A DNA stretch of 5,816 bases, taken from contig JACDBZ010000234.1 in the NCBI GenBank assembly GCA_013694645.1, positions 1 to 5,816 of the forward strand. The letters run 5' to 3'. The notes beneath the pieces are model-generated. The model searched no databases. It had not been told where the DNA came from and worked only from the letters and a program-made list of their open reading frames with translations. The position numbers and the translations under genes are program-made. The stretch comes from Chloroflexota bacterium. GTDB taxonomy: Bacteria; Chloroflexota; Limnocylindria; QHBO01. This document shows positions 5,797 to 5,816 of this stretch, piece after piece. The number at the start of each line of letters is the position of its first letter. The first letter of the stretch is position 1.

Positions 5797-5816
5797 GTGC
5801 TGGCGGCTATGGCGGC

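Overview
The window is GC-rich DNA with strong purine-rich ribosome binding sites and at least one probable TTG start. This suggests a high-GC bacterium such as a Chloroflexota or Actinomycetota member. That placement is inferred from composition and protein flavour only, and no rRNA or other taxonomic marker is present.

The window has two halves. From about 1510 to 5784 there are four intact, same-direction (minus strand) genes. In transcription order they are: a 751-residue PEP-synthase/rifampicin-phosphotransferase-like enzyme (ATP-grasp domain at the N-terminus, swivelling phosphohistidine domain at the C-terminus); a 145-residue four-helix membrane protein resembling DUF6220; a 204-residue six-helix membrane protein with no recognised family; and a 165-residue lipoprotein with a TPM-like domain. 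The last two are only 79 nt apart and are probably co-transcribed. A 300-nt gap separates the second and third genes, so two transcription units are possible. Nothing in the sequence ties the cytosolic kinase functionally to the three envelope proteins.

Positions 1 to about 1500 hold no intact gene. The region carries short pieces of genes broken by stops and frameshifts: an RHS/YD-repeat remnant (minus strand, three successive reading frames), the C-terminal part of a TetR-family repressor (plus strand, one frameshift in a C run), a second short TetR-like tail (minus strand), and two unidentified coding-like scraps. This looks like a decayed accessory segment beside an intact gene block. Two of the three visible frameshifts lie in homopolymers, so assembly error is an alternative that raw reads could settle.

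I found no CRISPR array, tRNA, rRNA, complete insertion sequence or clear rho-independent terminator. I also found no convincing evidence of a previously undescribed multi-gene system. The most interesting items are the unknown substrate of the dikinase-like enzyme and the gene graveyard downstream of the operon.
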